A DNA stretch of 64,000 nt from Aptenodytes patagonicus (taxonomy: Eukaryota > Chordata > Aves > Sphenisciformes > Spheniscidae): NCBI RefSeq assembly GCF_965638725.1, contig NC_134970.1, positions 1,369,001 through 1,433,000 on the forward strand. Reading direction: 5' to 3'. Both the position numbers and the translations under genes were made by a program. This document shows, one piece after another, positions 12,076 through 24,851 of the stretch (position 1 is the stretch's first letter; every line of letters begins with the position of its first letter). Below the pieces are notes generated by a model. The model saw only the letters and a list, made by a program, of their open reading frames with translations. It did no database searches and had not been told where the DNA came from.

Positions 12076-15000
12076 GGGAGCTGCTGTTCGCTGTGCGCCT
12101 GGTATTTGCAGCCAAGGGGAGGAGGTTGCTGCTGGACACCAGCTCTGCCTGTGCTGCACGCCTCCTGCGAGAGGCTGGAACCCTCCCTCCACGGCGGGCG
12201 GGCGGAAGGTACGGGCAGGTCGGAGGAGGAAGGTGTTAGGAGCTGTTGGTACTTGCAGGATTCCCGTTCTGCAGGGGGTGGCCGGGCTCCTGCTCGGCCA
12301 AGGGGCTGGATGAGCAGCACAGCCCGGCCCCTTCCGAAGCCCACGTCACGCAGCACCGCGTCTCTGCCACTGCTGAGCGGATCCGGCACCACTGAAATGG
12401 TGCTGGATCTGGCCCATATGGCTTAATGTATAGAGGGGATTTGGCTCTTAACGTTAATAGAGTGCTTTTCCAGGAGCTGCCCCTCACTCTGCCTCTCTGG
12501 CCTTTCCCTTCCCCGCCAGCACCGATGCTAACACCCCGCTCTTCCAGCCAGATGGCCTCCAGAAGGCTCACAAATGTGCCTGTAATTAAAAAGCCTTTAT
12601 TTTCAAAACCATTTCACAGCTTACTCTTCTGACAATGGGGTGGGGCTTCTTAGGCTAATGCTGGGCAAGAGGAAAGGAAAATACAGGCTGGCTGCTGCCC
12701 GTCCTGTTTTCCTTTCCCATTGACACAGGTTATATTTACTATTTACCCGCTGAAGATGAGGAACCCACGCGCCCTGCAAATCTGCACCGTTGCTGAAGCC
12801 TCCCCAGGGCCAGCGCTCCTCTTCCCTAACGATACTCGGCTCTGTCCCCGTTAACCATCCGTGCTGATGTGCCTAACTAACCTGAAACGCTTTCTGACTG
12901 GAGACTGAGCAAATTTAACAATTTCCCCTCAATTCCCCTCATTCCCTTTTCCGGCAGGAAAGAAACCAATTGCCACATCCTCGCTGAAACAAGATCCATT
13001 TTATTCAAAGTCCAGCACTGTGTTACTCACTCCAGCACATTCCCAATCACCTTCATCGTATTATTAATCAGCAGCAGAATCTCTTCTACTTCTTTGAGCA
13101 GCGTTTCTAAAAACCGGACCACGTTCCTTTAGCGTCCTTGTCTCTGCAGAAAGAGGCTGTATTTTATTTCTCTTCCCTTTTGTTCAAGTTCATTTGTATC
13201 CACGTGGCATTTCTAATCAAGAAGTCGTACCCCCTTCCAGCTGGCAGGCAGTCTCGTACGCTGGTTTTAAAGCATAAATAAAACCCAGTTTTCTGCAACA
13301 ATTTGCCTCAGCTGGGCCCGGGCTGTGGCACCGTTGGGGGAGCGCCATCACCCCCTCGGCTCGGCTCTGCCCCGGCCAGGCAGGGCTGCAGCCCGGGCTC
13401 AGCCTCCTCGCTTGCCTTTCTGCAGCCGGGGGGGTCGGTCCTGGCTGGGCGCTCGCCCTCCCCAGTGACTTCTCATCTGCGTGTTTTTCAGGAGCGTTTC
13501 CTGCAATAGCGGTATTGAGCAAAGCCTCTGAGCTGGCTCAGATTTCTTGGCTCTCGCTGAACAGGAAAGCGAAAGGGGGGAAATCAATATCCCAGAAAGA
13601 AGAAACGCCTGATCCTGTGTTGGTCCTCACCTTGGGCAGGCTGGAGGTCAATTTGGAAAGCACTTTCCGACATGCTACAAATGCACGCTTAACTCTCACC
13701 GCAGCTGGCAGGTCAGAAGCTCACCAGGATCCGGAGGGGAGGCTGAGGGGTCCCTGCTCACGGTCACTCCGCCCTTTGCACCAAAGCCCACCCGGGCCCC
13801 TCTGCCGGCGCGGGGGGAAGGGGCTGGATGCGGCCACAGCCTTGGTGTGGGAGGGGAGGGAGAGCAGCTTCGGGCTGACCTTGCTCACCGGCTGTCGCCT
13901 CCTCCCGCGGAGCTGGCACAGGGTCAGGCAGAGGAGCCTCCCTGGCAGAGAGCAGAGCTGGGTGCTCATGGTACAGAGGTGGTTCATGCCAGCTTTACCA
14001 TGCAGCTTCTGTGCCGGCTCCGGCACCGCCGCACTGCCCAGGGGGCCATGGAGGTCCCACCGCTCAGGCAACAAGGAGGGAGATCTGCTCCCTCATTAAC
14101 AGACTAAGCCGGCAATTCAGGCTGGACCTTCCCAGAGGGCTTCGCCGCATTCACAACATCGGGCTGGAGTTAGCGATGTGACATTTCGAACCTAGAGATA
14201 ACGACTGTGACATTCTGTCAGGTTTAATTAGTCCCTTTGCTCTGCCGGTGACAGCCGCTGTGGAGGCAGAGCCTGGCTGAAGGCTGGCAGAACAGAGGGC
14301 TGTCGCCTCCAAAGGCTCCGCAAGCAGAGGGGAGCACCGGGAGGAGACTCTGGGACTGAGATAAGCAGTTGCCCGGTGAAGCAGTTGCTTTATTCTTAAA
14401 TGCATATGCTAACAGCAACCTGCCTTTGCCCAGGTAGGATAATTGTAGGGTCCCTCCAGGCGCCCACATTGTATTTTCTGTCCTCTGTGGTCTGTAACAA
14501 TCTTCTGGGACCGAAAAATTTCCTCAGAGGACTGACTGTGTGTCTCCAGAGAGCAGGAACATTGCAGAGTGTCTTCCACCTCTACTCCGGACTGAAGGCA
14601 TTGCAGCACCAGGTCCCTCCTGAAGGGCAGCGTGAAATGAGGTCCCAGTTAACTTAGCGTCTTGGTAGCAATGCTGTCAGCAGCGTGGGCAGAGGCTGTG
14701 GCAGGCAGCGGTGTAACATGGCAAGGAACAAGCTCTCTGAGCACGTCCCTGTGCCCGGAGACTCTGCTGACCATGTCCAGCCCAACAGCTCTGCTGTCAG
14801 CCAGTGCTGACGGCCAAGGCAGCCAGGAAAAGTGTCCTGGGGACCTGGGGGACCTGGTCTCTCCCTCACCCCCGTGAGGGCAAAAGGAGCAGCTCGGGTC
14901 CCAGGAGCCACTGCTGCCAACGTCCTTGCAGAGCCCAGCGTGTTCCCTTCCTCGGGGCCGTGATCACGTAACCCTGCACGGCTCCGAGGATCTTGCTTGC

Positions 15001-15959
15001 ATTCGGTCCTGCTCAGGTGTCACTCGGCTGCAGCTCTCCCAACCTACCTGCTCAGACTTTCCCCCTCCTCGTCTGTTCATTCTGTTCCAGACCAATTACT
15101 GAGAGTTTGCACCCAACGGCAGCCAGCCAGGCATTTATGCATGCAGCTGCCTGATCTGCATGCACTCATGCTAATTGTGTGGAAACGAGTCATGGTCGCT
15201 TTTGTACTGAGTTTCCTGTACCCTGAATTGAGCTCTGCTTGTAAAAAGGAGAGTTCGGGTCCTCTGGATTTAAAAGAATTCAAGAGGGGATCTTTCTAGT
15301 TACTGCTTACTTGGTTTCCAAACATGTCACTGATTAGCAATGCTGTTAGCAAGAGTATCTGAGCTTTTCACAGAATATACGTTATTTGCCTTTTTAAGGT
15401 GTCTCCTAACACAAATGGGAACAAACGCTCTACTTGCAGCTACAAACAGTCTTGGGAAATTCACTGGAGATAAGATGTATTGCCAGGAAAAGTCGAGCAA
15501 AAGTCCTCCTTCTACAAAGGTTTTATGGGGCCTCTAAATCACTCTAAGACGGACAGGATAAGACACTCTTACCCTGCCTGTAAAACAGCAAAACCTGCGG
15601 TTTCTTACAAACACCCGGCGGGCGATTCCTCCTACCTCCTTTTCCTCTGCTTCGGAACACTGGTGCAACCCTGCCTTGCTGCAAGGAAGCGTGCCAGGAC
15701 CGGCTCTCACCTCCATGTACCAAGCCCTCGGTGCACGAGCAGCCCCGAGCCGCCAGCAGCACAGCAGGGTGACGGCGTGGCTGCGTGGCGGGGATGGCTC
15801 TGGCAACCCACCCGGGCAGGAGGGACGTCTGCTGCCGCGTGGCGAGGGCTCGATGAGGACGTGCTCATGCCCTTTGTGTGTGCGTTTAAATCTCTTCTAG
15901 AACAACCTGTCACTCCTGCAGCATGTCAAAGGTAAATTTCCTCGTATCCCTACCGGAGG

Positions 15960-16350
15960 AGATTATGTTCCCAGCAGGGGTTCAGGTTTTCTCCATAATA
16001 TAATTTAATGTGACAAGTGTAATTGGATGTGACACATCTTTGCAACAATTCACTACCTTGGAAAATCACAAACAAGTTTAAAATAAAACAGAATGCATAG
16101 ACTCACATCTTTCTGTATGTCGCAGCTGGAAAAAATAAGCACCAAGTTAAGGACTATTCAGCGCTTCCTTTGGGAGACAGCAAAGTTATGAACACGATAC
16201 TATAAATTAATTATTTAGATCCCAGCCCTGCAATGAGAGCCATCTGGCCAGATGCCTTTACCCTTACCAGAGCCCCCTTGGAGTTAATAGCACTCCATGC
16301 AGAAAGAGCGAGCTATCCATGTGTATCTCTTAATGGACTGAGGCTTCAGT
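15960..16350. promoter_or_regulatory. Candidate conserved non-coding element, intergenic
   Basis: AT-rich island within GC-rich intergenic DNA. It contains GTGTAATTGGATGTGACAC (16,017-16,035), AATCACAAACAAG near 16,064 and AAATTAATTATTTAG near 16,205. No open reading frame spans it. Confidence 0.28.
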
Positions 16351-17839
16351 CCCTGCCCTGAAACAAGCAGAAATAGAACAAAAATGACTCTTAGCTCTTG
16401 GGTTCCTGAGCCATTTAGTTTCCTCTGGAGTTAAGACAACACATTAAACCTACAGTGCCTTTGTAAATGTGCACGTTTGTATTCTGAGACCTTCAGTTCA
16501 GGCTGCTGATCCAGCCTAAGCTCATGCTGCCACTCGTCCTTCCTGGCACCACATCTTGGTTTACACAGTGGAAAAACGCCCGGCCTGGGAGACTGCCTCC
16601 GAGACAGTTACCTACGGCTGCACCTCATCCGTAGGGCTGAGGGTGAAAGGCTCAGACAATTCATTATGCACATCAAGATTAATTCTCATTTCCACCCCGT
16701 GGGGCCCTCCATTTACAATTCAGTTGCTGGAGTGCAGCGCTGCATGAGACATATCTTCATTTGCCATGGTCTTAAATTAAAGTGGATAGTCAATTCTATT
16801 TTCTGAGTTTCAGATGTTCACGGGCTTCAAGTTGCAGCATTGCCAGAGCGTCCTCCACATGAGGATGGAGACTGAGGGCAAAGAAAATCCTGTGTCTGGA
16901 AGAAGCACTAAAGGATGCAGGCAGAGGCTTTGGAGATCCTGGAAAAACCTCAGCGTTAGCAGGAGTGGAGCGTGCGGAGCAGCACGGCTGTCGGCACACC
17001 GAGGAGCCCTGCCTGCCTTTCCCAGGGAAGAGACAAGAGGGAAAGAGTTAAAAGCTGTCTCCAGGCAGGAGAACAAAAACGTTATTGCACTCATCTTGCT
17101 TGCTACGCTCATCTAATTACGTTATTTAACAGGATACCCTCTCATTGATTTTAATTACTCACATAATTTGGGAAGTAATTCACAGTACATCCCTGCAGGG
17201 TGCATGAGTCTGAATTGGGAACAATGCGCTCAAGTCTTCCTCGCTACATGAAAGGAGAAGATGGGGAGGACGAGCCTCAGCCCAGCAGGCAGGCGGGGGG
17301 AACGTGACCGTGGTGTTTCTTTCCCTTGGGGAAGATTTCTCCGGCAGGGCAGAGGCTCTGGCCGGTTTCTCCACCAGCACTGGAGACGTCAGCGAAGCCA
17401 GGATCACGCTGCAATAAAATATTATCACACATGGGTATTGATGCAGATCCGTTTCTGGATGGCCGTCCCTGCGCTCCCACCTGCACAGTTCCCTTGCCCC
17501 GGTGGGATTTTCAGGATTCCTCTTTTAGCGGGAGGCGGCGATGCCGCAGCCCCGGGGCGCAGGGCAGCCCCGGCCCCCAGCTGCTGCCTGCGTGGGGCGG
17601 CTAAACGCGATTCAAGAAGCTCCTTGTCTCCCGCCATCCCCATGTCCCCCCTTGCAGAGCAGCTGCAGATTAATTGGCCCTTTGATATCGGTGGGTTTCT
17701 GCCAGGGACGATTCGCTCGTGTCTTGCTGACGGGGGGAGACGCTTGTCCCTTCCAGAGCGCCCAGCCAGCCACTCGCAGCCTACAGCTCTCCCTCCAAAC
17801 ACTCCTGGAGCAAAGAGCCGCTCTTGATCCCCGAGGACC

Positions 17840-18230
17840 ATTAATCAAACAGTTCCCGTCGTTGTTGACTATTAAAAATGCTTTTAACCACAGTCCTCCT
17901 GCAATTTTAATACAGGGTTGCACACAGTTTAGCAAAATTGGGTTGTGCATCCCCCAGCACACACTTGTTTGGTTTCTTCACCGTCTTTTGTAAGTTCCCG
18001 ACTTAATTAGGATGCAAACAATCCCAGAGGAATGTTTAATTAATATTATAAAGCAACAATGGGATGATTAAGCAAGTCTGGGCAGCTGCTATTTATACAC
18101 AGGGCATGTGGCACTTGTTGGGGGCGAGCATGTCAAGGAAAAATCATTCCATGGACCTCTCTGTGCAATTTTATTGCTTGTTTTAATTGTCTGGTTCAGT
18201 TCTTTTCTCCTTTGTGTTCGCTCAGGCAGA
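17840..18230. promoter_or_regulatory. Candidate conserved non-coding element with homeodomain and SOX-like sites
   Basis: AT-rich block holding CCATTAATCAAACAG near 17,839, TTAATTAA (18,036-18,043), a SOX-like AACAATGG (18,055-18,062) and GCTATTTATACAC near 18,089. Closely packed lineage-factor-like sites in unique sequence suggest an enhancer. There is no direct evidence of activity. Confidence 0.3.
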
Positions 18231-21200
18231 GTGAGAGAAACAGAGATTTAGCTCAGAGTCTCTTGTTCAGCTTAATTATAGAGTGAAAGCTTTCAACTGA
18301 GGAGCCTCTCCCACCCCTTCTCCTCTTCCCCAGCCACAAGGTCTCCAGAAACAACCCAGCAGAAGCTTCGGGCAACGAATGCCCTAAAACTGGTCCAGGA
18401 ATAGCATCGGGGAGGCCCCTTCAAGCAGAAAAATACCCCAGAGGATAGAGGCAGGCTTCCAGGCTGAAAGAGGAGGAGGGGCTTTGCCAGGAGCAGCAGT
18501 GACTGCTCGGCTCCCCCGTGCAAGGGGACGGGGTGGGCTGGGGCACGTGGGACTGTGTGCAGTGCCGGGGTGCCCGGAGCAGGCAGCCAGCACCACCTCC
18601 CACCCCCGCGGAATTAAATGTACTCCTCAAATGGTTAAGTGATGCTTTCATTGGACGGTGGCTTCATGGCATTGGTTTTTAGGGCATTTGCTATTTAGAA
18701 AATATTTCTTCTTTGCTTCTCAGAAGCCTGCGTGCAACCTGAAGTAATCGTATTTGGCTTGGGTTGAACTCTTTTTGCAGTTTCTAAAAATAAAAGCTTG
18801 ATTTCTTCTACTTCCCATAGAGCTGTCTCTACTGAGAGCAGCAACCAAACAAATTGATAAAAAATTAAAGGAAGTAGGAAATCCGACAGAAGTGAGGTGA
18901 GACGGCAACAGCACACCCCCAATCCTATTAGGAATGCACAACTCACATAATACAACAGCAAATAAATTGACGTTTTCCAGGGGAAGACACCTGACTTCCA
19001 GAGGCAGGGAACACCGCGGGTCCTGGGCCCCAGCTCCATGGGCACGTACGGGCACGTGCTGAACTTTGTGTCTCCCTCGCTGAAGCCGAGCACACGCTGC
19101 GCCATCCCGGCTGCGCCTCGAGCCCCGGCCTCGGCACGGACGAGGCAGAAGTGGCTGCGGTTCCATGACCCCAACGGCTGTGTGAGAACAGCAGGCACCC
19201 AGCCCCGCGACCAAGCACCCAGAACAGGCTGCAGTGGGACTCGGGGCGCCGTGCACCCCAGCACAGTCCCCAGGGAAGTCCCTTCCCAGTCTTTCCCCCT
19301 AGAAAATCTACTTCTGGCAGCTCGAAGAGCTTGGTCCCACTGCTGGCAGGCAGCAGAGGAGACACCAAGGAGCCTTTTCCCTCCTTCCCAAGGGCAGCAG
19401 CTTTGCCTCCAGCTGCTCTGAGTCATCCTTACGTGTCTTATTCACCGCCTCACACTTACTCAATTATTACTTCAGTCCTGGCCCCACTCTGAGAAGCTTA
19501 TCTCACACCAAATCCTTCTCGGTCAAGCCCTAAACACTGATTGTTTCAGAAGGAGAGGGCCAAAAGCTGCCTGTCGGCTGCTAATCAGACTCTGCATCGT
19601 GTATTGAATAAAAGGGAACACCCTGAGCTCAGGAGTGCAGCAAATCCAGGTCCTGCTCCTGCAAAAACTGGTGTGAAACCTGCAGCAGGACAACCCAGCT
19701 GTGACACAGTCATATGGCAACTTTTAACACACCAAAATTGCAGCCTGGCTCAGGTGCACAGAGCCTGAGCAGCAGCAAATACCAACCCCGAGAGCGGCTT
19801 CCTTGCTTTCTGCTCTGCTGTCATCATGACATGCAAAACCTTGCTTGGGACGGGGTTGAAGCCAGCACCTCCTGGCAGAGGCTCCCAGGGTCTCCCCTCC
19901 GTGAGCGGCTGCAGGAGCGACCCGCTAAGGCAGGAGCAGAGGCTGTAAGGGGAGAGCAGCCCCAGCCCTGCCTTCTGGGGTTTCGAGCGAGCAGAGGCCA
20001 TTGTTAGAGGACTCGTTTAGCTTGATCCATCTCCTGAAGATGTCCAGTTCTTCTAATATCTCAGGGAGTGGGGGCAGAAGAGCTCTGAAAGTTTACTGGT
20101 AATGAGGAAACCCTTTGAACAACCACTAACAAACAGGACATCGAGAGTTTCTTGGAGAAAACCTCTTCTGGGGTAGTCTTTTCAGCTGAGAGCGGGCACT
20201 GAAAGAGTTAACTGTGTAAGTCCCAACCGGTGACAAGACTGTACGTTCACCATGGTTTCTTTTAAACCCGTGGTGCCGTTGTTCAGCCCTCTCGGGCTCG
20301 GTCCGGGCGCAGCCTCCCAGCCCCAGAGCGACCTGTGGGCCAGTGGCGAGGAGCTGCTGAGGCAGCTGGGGCTGACGGGCACATTTATCCTCGCCGTGCA
20401 TCACGGGCCTTAATGGATTTTCATGTCAGAGCTGAATCGACACGTTTAGATCAGAAAACTTCACTCCAAGGCCAGTAAGACACGTTATTGTTTGCTCTAT
20501 TAGAGCCTGTGATATATTGACAGGACAACTAAGTATCTCCCTGGGCTAGAGTCCTACAGAAAATGGATGCTTTCTCTTGTTTCCATTGAAATTCATGTAT
20601 GTTTCTAGTGGGATTTCAGAAAACAAGAGGCTTCTGTTTGCCTTTTCAGTTTCTTGCCAGATTTCTGCAGTAGAAAATACCGAGGCAGTTGACCAAGGTA
20701 CATATTACAGGAGAGAAACCCACGGGTACGTAAGCGTTGGCTTTACTGCGTTACAGAAAGATGCTCCATTTCAGTTTGTCTTTGCTGCAACACTCTGGGC
20801 CGATCGTGTGGCAGGTTTAGCTGCTGGTTTGTCAAAGTCCAGCCTCTGCCCTTTGCTCCGCACACCCGTGATTGAGCTGTGCCTTTCCCTGTTCCTGCAG
20901 ATTAACTGTGACCGGTGTGTGAGACGGCCAGTATCGGGTCTCCCTCATTTCAAACATCATTTATCATAAAGGATTATCCCGCAGGGGTGCCTGTGCAGTC
21001 ATATTTAATAACATACAGTGCTTCAAATCAAATGAGTCCTCCTGTGAATTTAAGCAACACTGACACAGCAGCTTGACACTGCTTATTTCCAAAGCTAAAT
21101 GAAAAATGGTTGTAGGATGCTGGATGTCTGTGGCCCTCAAAATGTTATATCCACACCCCAACCACGGGGAAGGTTGAGTAAAGGTATAACATATCTGAAG

Positions 21201-22452
21201 TTAGTTTGTCCGACGATCTGTAACAACTTGGGTAGGAAAGGGCAGCAGAGCTGCAACGCCACTTGCTTTCACTCAGCTCGCCCATCATTCACTCAAAATG
21301 GGTTGCAAGAAACTTGATTTACATTTAAAACACTTGCGGGAAAAAAAAGGCAAAATTATCATTAACTTCTATTTTGCCGAGACGAGCTCAGCTCACGGTG
21401 GCTGTTGCTCTCCGTAGGGTCGTTCTGAAGGACACCCAGGGGTTTCTCAGGTTTCTTGACCGCAAAACAGTGCTACACGTAAATTAATCCCAGGAGCCTC
21501 CGGCAGCATCCTGCGAGCAAAGGTGGTCCCGTACAGCACAAGGTGGTCGTCACCCGCTGCCGGAGGCGAGAGGCTGCCCGGCCCTGCCTCGCCCAGCTCC
21601 ATAATGTACCAGTGTGCTCAGCCCACTGAGCCGCTCTCGGCCCTATGAATTTGTCCTTTGTTGCTTGATCTTTGGCCGCGGCGGCGGAGAGCAGCTGCCG
21701 GCCATGCATGCCCTGCTGCTGCCGCCCAGCCCGCGTGCCGCAGCCGTCTCCCGCGGGCATGCAGCATGGGAACGCTGCCAGCACCCGGAGCATCCTCCCC
21801 TCTGCAGCACAACAGGCTCCTTATTCACCCCCGAGCCGTCGTGACATGCCAGCAAGGGAGCTGGCTTTTGGCCTTAAACATTGGTACCACCCAAAGAAAA
21901 TGCCACGGATGTTTGAACTCGGGCTTCTGCCTGGGACTGCGAGAGTGGCTGTGGCGGGGACAGCGATACACGCTTGTCTGAGCGATTCCTCTGTCCCAAA
22001 AGGGCATGGTGCGATCGGGATTTAATCAAGAGCTGCCATGGCCAAGCCAGCAGGATGGGCACCTCGGACTCCAGCTCTGTCACTGACTTGTCCAAAATCT
22101 CTGACAAATGATTTAATCTTCCTCTGCTGCTGCTGCTCCCTCCGAAGTGCATCCCGTTGGAGAGGGATGAGGGACAGAGGATCCAGGACACTGTAGATAA
22201 GGGGGCGTCACTCGCCACTCTGGCCTCTACCTGCTGCTGACAGACACAAGGAATGAGCTGAGTTTACTTGTGTGCAAGTTCTCTGCAAAGCGAGGGAGAA
22301 AAAAAGGCTTGTTTCAGTCCCAGGATAATACAAACACTGTTTCCCAACACTGGGATTAGCAAGTAACTGAGCTAAAGACAAGAGCCTGGCCTCAGCCAGG
22401 AGCAGCCACATTAGCACAGCACTGTGCCAGGGCTACTGTGAGCTTGCAGCAT

Positions 22453-22483
22453 GGCTAATTAGCCCTGGCATAGCCTCTAATTA
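22453..22483. promoter_or_regulatory. Paired TAATTA sites, one in a perfect 12-bp palindrome
   Basis: GGCTAATTAGCC (22,453-22,464) is a perfect palindrome. A second TAATTA lies at 22,478-22,483, 22 bp further on (about two helical turns), within AGCCTCTAATTAGGCT. The arrangement is typical of paired-type or other homeodomain dimer sites. Confidence 0.35.
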
Positions 22484-24845
22484 GGCTGTTTCTAGAGCTG
22501 GCTTGGGGCTCTGCATTGAGCTGCCCCAGGCTGGGAGCTCAGAGCCCTCCGCAGCACGGGCACACATTGGCCAAACCTGCCTGTCCCCGGCTCCGACCCC
22601 AGGCAGGAGACTCCAGCATGGCCCAGGCAGACCAGGAGCCCCTCCGAGGCGCAGGCAGCGGAGCAGGCAGGAGCATCTCCTGTCCCTGCTCACAGCAGCT
22701 ACCCTCATGGAAGGGGAACTGGTTTTCCAGGTGAGTGGTGGGTGAAACCATCACAAAACACTGCACAGAACCTCGGGCCACTGAGCGCCTTCACTGGCAA
22801 TGAATCCAAGTTGAAAGTCCAGGAAACCCCACAGGCACCAAGCTCAGCCGAGCGCCGTTTTTACTGCTGGGCATTTTCTTTTTTTGTGCCAGAGCTTCGT
22901 GATGCTGCTGGGGATCTTCCAGAGCGGCTCCTCTCCCTCCTCCTGCGCAGGGCCCGTCTCTGAATTTGGGGATTTTCTTTCCAGGAAGACCAGAGACAGC
23001 CTCTGCACCGTGCCGGGCAGACAACTGCGCTGCAGCTGAAAGCCAGGGCACTGAACAGTCGCTGCAGAGGAAACCAGCGCTGGCTCCCAGACCCAGCGGG
23101 GAGGGTGGCTCGGCACGTGCCTGGCTATTCACCGAATGGCGCCTGGTCCACTGTAAAATTCAATTTCACTTCTTCAGTGCCTAGTCCTGGCAAAATAAAT
23201 AGATAAAACATTCATTAGTTTGGTGACTTTGCAAAGGTTGCCTCTGAACTTCACATGAATTTTCTCGTGTTGCTGCTGGATGCGAGACCTCACACATCAG
23301 CACTCAACGTCGAGGACGTCTCTGCAGCTCAGAGGCAGTGGAGCAGATCAGACGTGCACCAGCACCACTGCTCTGACGACGACATGACGTTTCCTTCCAC
23401 AGCTCCTGCTTCACTTGTGTGTTTGGATCAAAATCAAAACTTGCAAGGCAGGGCATTACCAGGCAGTTACTGTCTGATCCAACCCACATTAGATGGGAAA
23501 ACGTGATTTAAAATAACCTTTAGATAACACAGAAAATAGATAAATACAGGCTGAGAATTTTAAGAACGGCGTATTTGTAGAGACAGCAGTGAATCACTTT
23601 GGCTGAATTTGTGCACGGCTCGAATCGACGCAAATAGGAGCTGGATGACTTTGGGGACTGTGGGGCTTCATTGAAATTTTAAATGTGTTCCTTTCCTTGG
23701 AGCAAAATGTTACTTTGCTTGATTGGATGCTGGTCAAAAGCAGAAGCATGCGACTACTTCTGGAAGGTTTTTATTTTAACCTTTCTTTAGGACATTCTTC
23801 AGTAAACTTATTTTTAACCCAGTGAAACATTAAACACCAAGTGCTTCAGGACACGTTCCGTTTGGACAAAAAACTACGTTGCGTCTGCTGCAGTGTATCC
23901 AAGGGCAGGATTCGGGCTATTGTGCTAAAATCCATTAGATAAAAAAAAAAGTCTAATCCACTGAGAAAACCAATTCATTGTGCAAGGTCCAAAGGGAAGC
24001 GCACTGAGGCGTCCTGGAGCGGGACCGTCCTCCCGCCACCGGCACCGCGCACCCCACGCTGCCGCCTCGCCCCGGGGCCGGTACCTCTGGAACCGGGGCT
24101 TCACCCTGCAAACTGTTCCTACTCTGGTGTAAGGTCATCCAGTGCCTTCACCGCCCCAGCCCCTCTCAGCCCCTGATGTTTTCCGACACCACCATCTAGT
24201 GGCAAAGCCAACAGGCTTGGGAAGTGTTTCCACCCGGCTTCGACCTCTTCCTCCATCTCTTACACCAATTTACTATTCATTTTGCGACCCAGAGAGCACC
24301 CCGGGCTCAGCCTGCCATTCCTGCCTCTCCTGGGAAGCCAGCATCGACTACAAACCTCTCTCGCGCTCCAGCTTTTGCAGGAGACGGGGTGAATGGAGCA
24401 GACGCATCTCCCCGGGGAGCACCTGGTACAGCCACCATCGGGTGGCCCTCGGACACCCAATCTGCTGCCCAGCGCTCTGGGAGCGGGCCCCGACGTGCTC
24501 CAAGCAGATCCCGCTACAGACAAAAAAGTGCCACTGAAGAGGCTGGACTTGCCTTCACCAGCCCAACCAGTTACACCGCGGGAACAGCCGGACTGGGAGA
24601 CGCTGCAGACGCAAAGTTCAGAAGTGACATGGAAAAGCACCAGCAGGTTGAGCACCCCCGTCACCGTGCACCCCCAGCTTCGCTGGCAGGAGAGAACGTA
24701 GCCGGCTCTTCTGTATAAAACACACTTGGCACTTATGCAATGAGGTTTGATGAACTTACATACCGCACTGTATCTAGAAAATTAAGGTTAGGTTTCTGCG
24801 TTTATAGAAGAGACATCTAGCAATCAGCATGTACATTAAAATTAC

Positions 24846-24851
24846 TTTATT
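24846..24851 (-). terminator. RAP1A: Distal polyadenylation signal AATAAA of RAP1A
   Basis: On the - strand AGTAATAAAGTAATTTTAAT is followed by TGTACATGCTGATTGCTAGA and then TGTCTC, a plausible GT-rich downstream element. It is the last canonical hexamer before composition changes to the GC-rich intergenic DNA at 24,000-24,700. Confidence 0.6.

Larger units (their letters stand above)
8881..24824. other. Intergenic region between the convergent INKA2 and RAP1A 3' ends
   Basis: About 16 kb with no gene I can support. GC-rich, CpG-containing stretches (roughly 10,400-11,250, 12,100-12,400, 13,300-14,080, 15,600-15,860, 17,260-17,830, 18,950-19,300, 21,530-21,850 and 24,000-24,700) produce many overlapping open frames on both strands without recognisable domains. 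I regard these as composition effects. AT-rich intervals (11,560-11,900, 15,960-16,350, 17,850-18,250, 20,400-20,540 and 23,500-23,960) carry clustered homeodomain-like and SOX-like sites and may be conserved non-coding elements. No tRNA, rRNA or mobile element was recognised. Confidence 0.65.

Noticed and set aside
18695..19426. 243-codon - strand open frame, the longest in the intergenic region.
   Set aside because: It has no recognisable domain, no splice or poly(A) support, and parallel long frames in other phases. The hydrophobic stretch is not followed by any organised structure.
24142..24718. 131 and 164-codon + strand frames ending near a TATAAAA at about 24,713.
   Set aside because: GC-rich chance frames. 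The TATA-like word follows them rather than preceding them, and there is no initiator or downstream exon.
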